Assembly (NCBI GenBank): GCA_021736975.1
Contig: JAIPET010000005.1
Location: forward strand, 1-64,000
DNA: 64,000 bases
DNA from: Candidatus Woesearchaeota archaeon
Lineage (GTDB): Archaea; Nanobdellota; Nanobdellia; Woesearchaeales; 21-14-0-10-32-9
Direction: 5' to 3'
Position numbers and translations under genes: made by a program
The notes under the pieces: generated by a model
Databases searched by the model: none
What the model was told of the DNA's origin: nothing
Seen by the model: only the letters and a program-made list of their open reading frames with translations
Shown: positions 63,286-64,000 of the stretch, piece by piece
Numbering within the stretch: position 1 is the first letter of the stretch
Layout of the letters: every line of letters starts with the position of its first letter

Positions 63286-64000
63286 GTGCTTATTTTAAGA
63301 AAGTTTTATAAAATAACTTTAATTCATAAGAATGGTGTGGTTATTAAAAAACGATTTGCTGTGGATTTTGACAAAATTGTTGATGTTCTTGAGAATATTA
63401 AAGATTTAAACGTTCTGGTTATTGGAGATACTATTATTGATGAATATGTTTTTGCTAAACAAAAAGGCCGTGCTATTAAAGATCCTATTCTTTCAATGGA
63501 ATATGTTAATCATGAAGTTTATGCTGGCGGAATTTATGCAACTGCTAATCATCTAAGTTCTTTTGTAAAAAACATTACATTAGTTACTTTACTTGGTGAC
63601 AAAGAGACAAAAGAAGATTTTCTTAAATCACATGTTTCTAAAAATACGCGTGTTAAACATTTTTTTAAGAAAGATTCAGTAACTACTGTGAAAAAAAGAT
63701 TTGTTGATTCTTATAGGGGAAATAAGTTATTTAAAATAGAACATATAACTGATGCCCCTATTTCAAATAGTCTTTCTAAAGAGATTGTTTCTTATCTTGA
63801 AGAAGAGCTTCCTAAATATGATTTAGTTGTTGTTAATGATTTCGGTCACGGTTTTATTAATGAAGATATTCGTTCTGTTATTCAGAAAAAATCAAAATAT
63901 TTAGCTATAAATGTTCAATCAAATAGTGCAAATACAGGTTTTAATTATGTCACGCTTTATACTAAAGCTGATTTCATAACTATGAATGAAAGTGAAATTA
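63286..64000 (+). CDS. PfkB-family sugar kinase, RfaE/HldE-like (3' end outside window)
   Basis: Not in the ORF track because it runs off the end. An open frame begins at GTG 63286, three bases after the dehydrogenase stop, and stays open to 64000 (238 codons). VLVIGDTIIDEYVFAKQKGRA resembles the N-terminal strand and substrate region of heptose-7-phosphate kinase and related PfkB enzymes. AGGIYATANHL gives the sugar-binding GG. VVVNDFGHGFIN and ADFITMNESEI match later family motifs. No ATG exists in frame before residue ~70, so the start is uncertain. Confidence 0.8.
   Translation, partial: MLILRKFYKITLIHKNGVVIKKRFAVDFDKIVDVLENIKDLNVLVIGDTIIDEYVFAKQKGRAIKDPILSMEYVNHEVYAGGIYATANHLSSFVKNITLVTLLGDKETKEDFLKSHVSKNTRVKHFFKKDSVTTVKKRFVDSYRGNKLFKIEHITDAPISNSLSKEIVSYLEEELPKYDLVVVNDFGHGFINEDIRSVIQKKSKYLAINVQSNSANTGFNYVTLYTKADFITMNESEI

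Overview
This 64 kb window is chromosomal DNA of an AT-rich archaeon. The evidence is an archaeal information-processing set: MCM, TBP, both subunits of the D-family polymerase, Orc1/Cdc6, RadA, RadB, aIF2-beta, Pelota, a TrmB-type regulator, uS2 and TATA-led leaderless genes. Many small lineage-specific proteins, the giant fibre gene and the small gene sizes suggest a DPANN-type genome (Woesearchaeota/Pacearchaeota-like). That placement is inference, not a phylogenetic result.

Layout. 1-8183: 3' part of a giant repetitive fibre-like gene ending in an S74 self-cleaving chaperone domain. 8277-9650: a MntA/HepT-type toxin-antitoxin operon with an unknown third gene and a palindromic promoter region. 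9685-23842: replication neighbourhood read leftwards (cdc6, polB/DP1, polC/DP2, an SDR, a zinc protein, tbp, and mcm with an intein in its Walker A motif), plus aIF2-beta on the other strand. Upstream of cdc6 lies a 1.5 kb gene-free, extremely AT-rich, repeat-filled stretch with several sequences resembling archaeal origin recognition boxes (ORBs). I read it as the replication origin. Two more ORB-like boxes sit upstream of tbp. 23843-34084: pheT, pheS and cysS, a SLOG-fold protein, a TrmB regulator, a methyltransferase of the FmrO/ArmA 16S rRNA type, and pelA. 34141-45302: tandem patatin-like hydrolases, a small protein with radA, a TRAM protein, rps2 with a structured leader, radB, a truncated NFACT/Rqc2-like protein, secreted proteins, an RNA m5C methyltransferase and a PAP2 phosphatase. 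45391-45501: a stand-alone 5S rRNA gene on the minus strand.

45574-64000 is a surface-glycan locus. GDP-mannose dehydratase and GDP-fucose synthase are followed by a flippase. A fused E1-type thiamine-diphosphate dehydrogenase lies on the minus strand. A tightly packed plus-strand operon of at least 14 genes follows: two extended SDRs, a sugar C-methyltransferase, short SDRs, a two-subunit transketolase, methyltransferases, two related glycosyltransferase-like proteins, an aldo-keto reductase, a medium-chain dehydrogenase and a PfkB-type sugar kinase cut by the window end. From about 47.6 kb the coding strand changes from A-rich, T-poor to T-rich codons. This fits a different origin or expression class for the glycan island. 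Together the locus looks like it makes, and exports as a lipid-linked unit, a fucose-containing glycan with an unusual, probably C-branched sugar. The fibre protein and this glycan would both be exposed at the cell surface.
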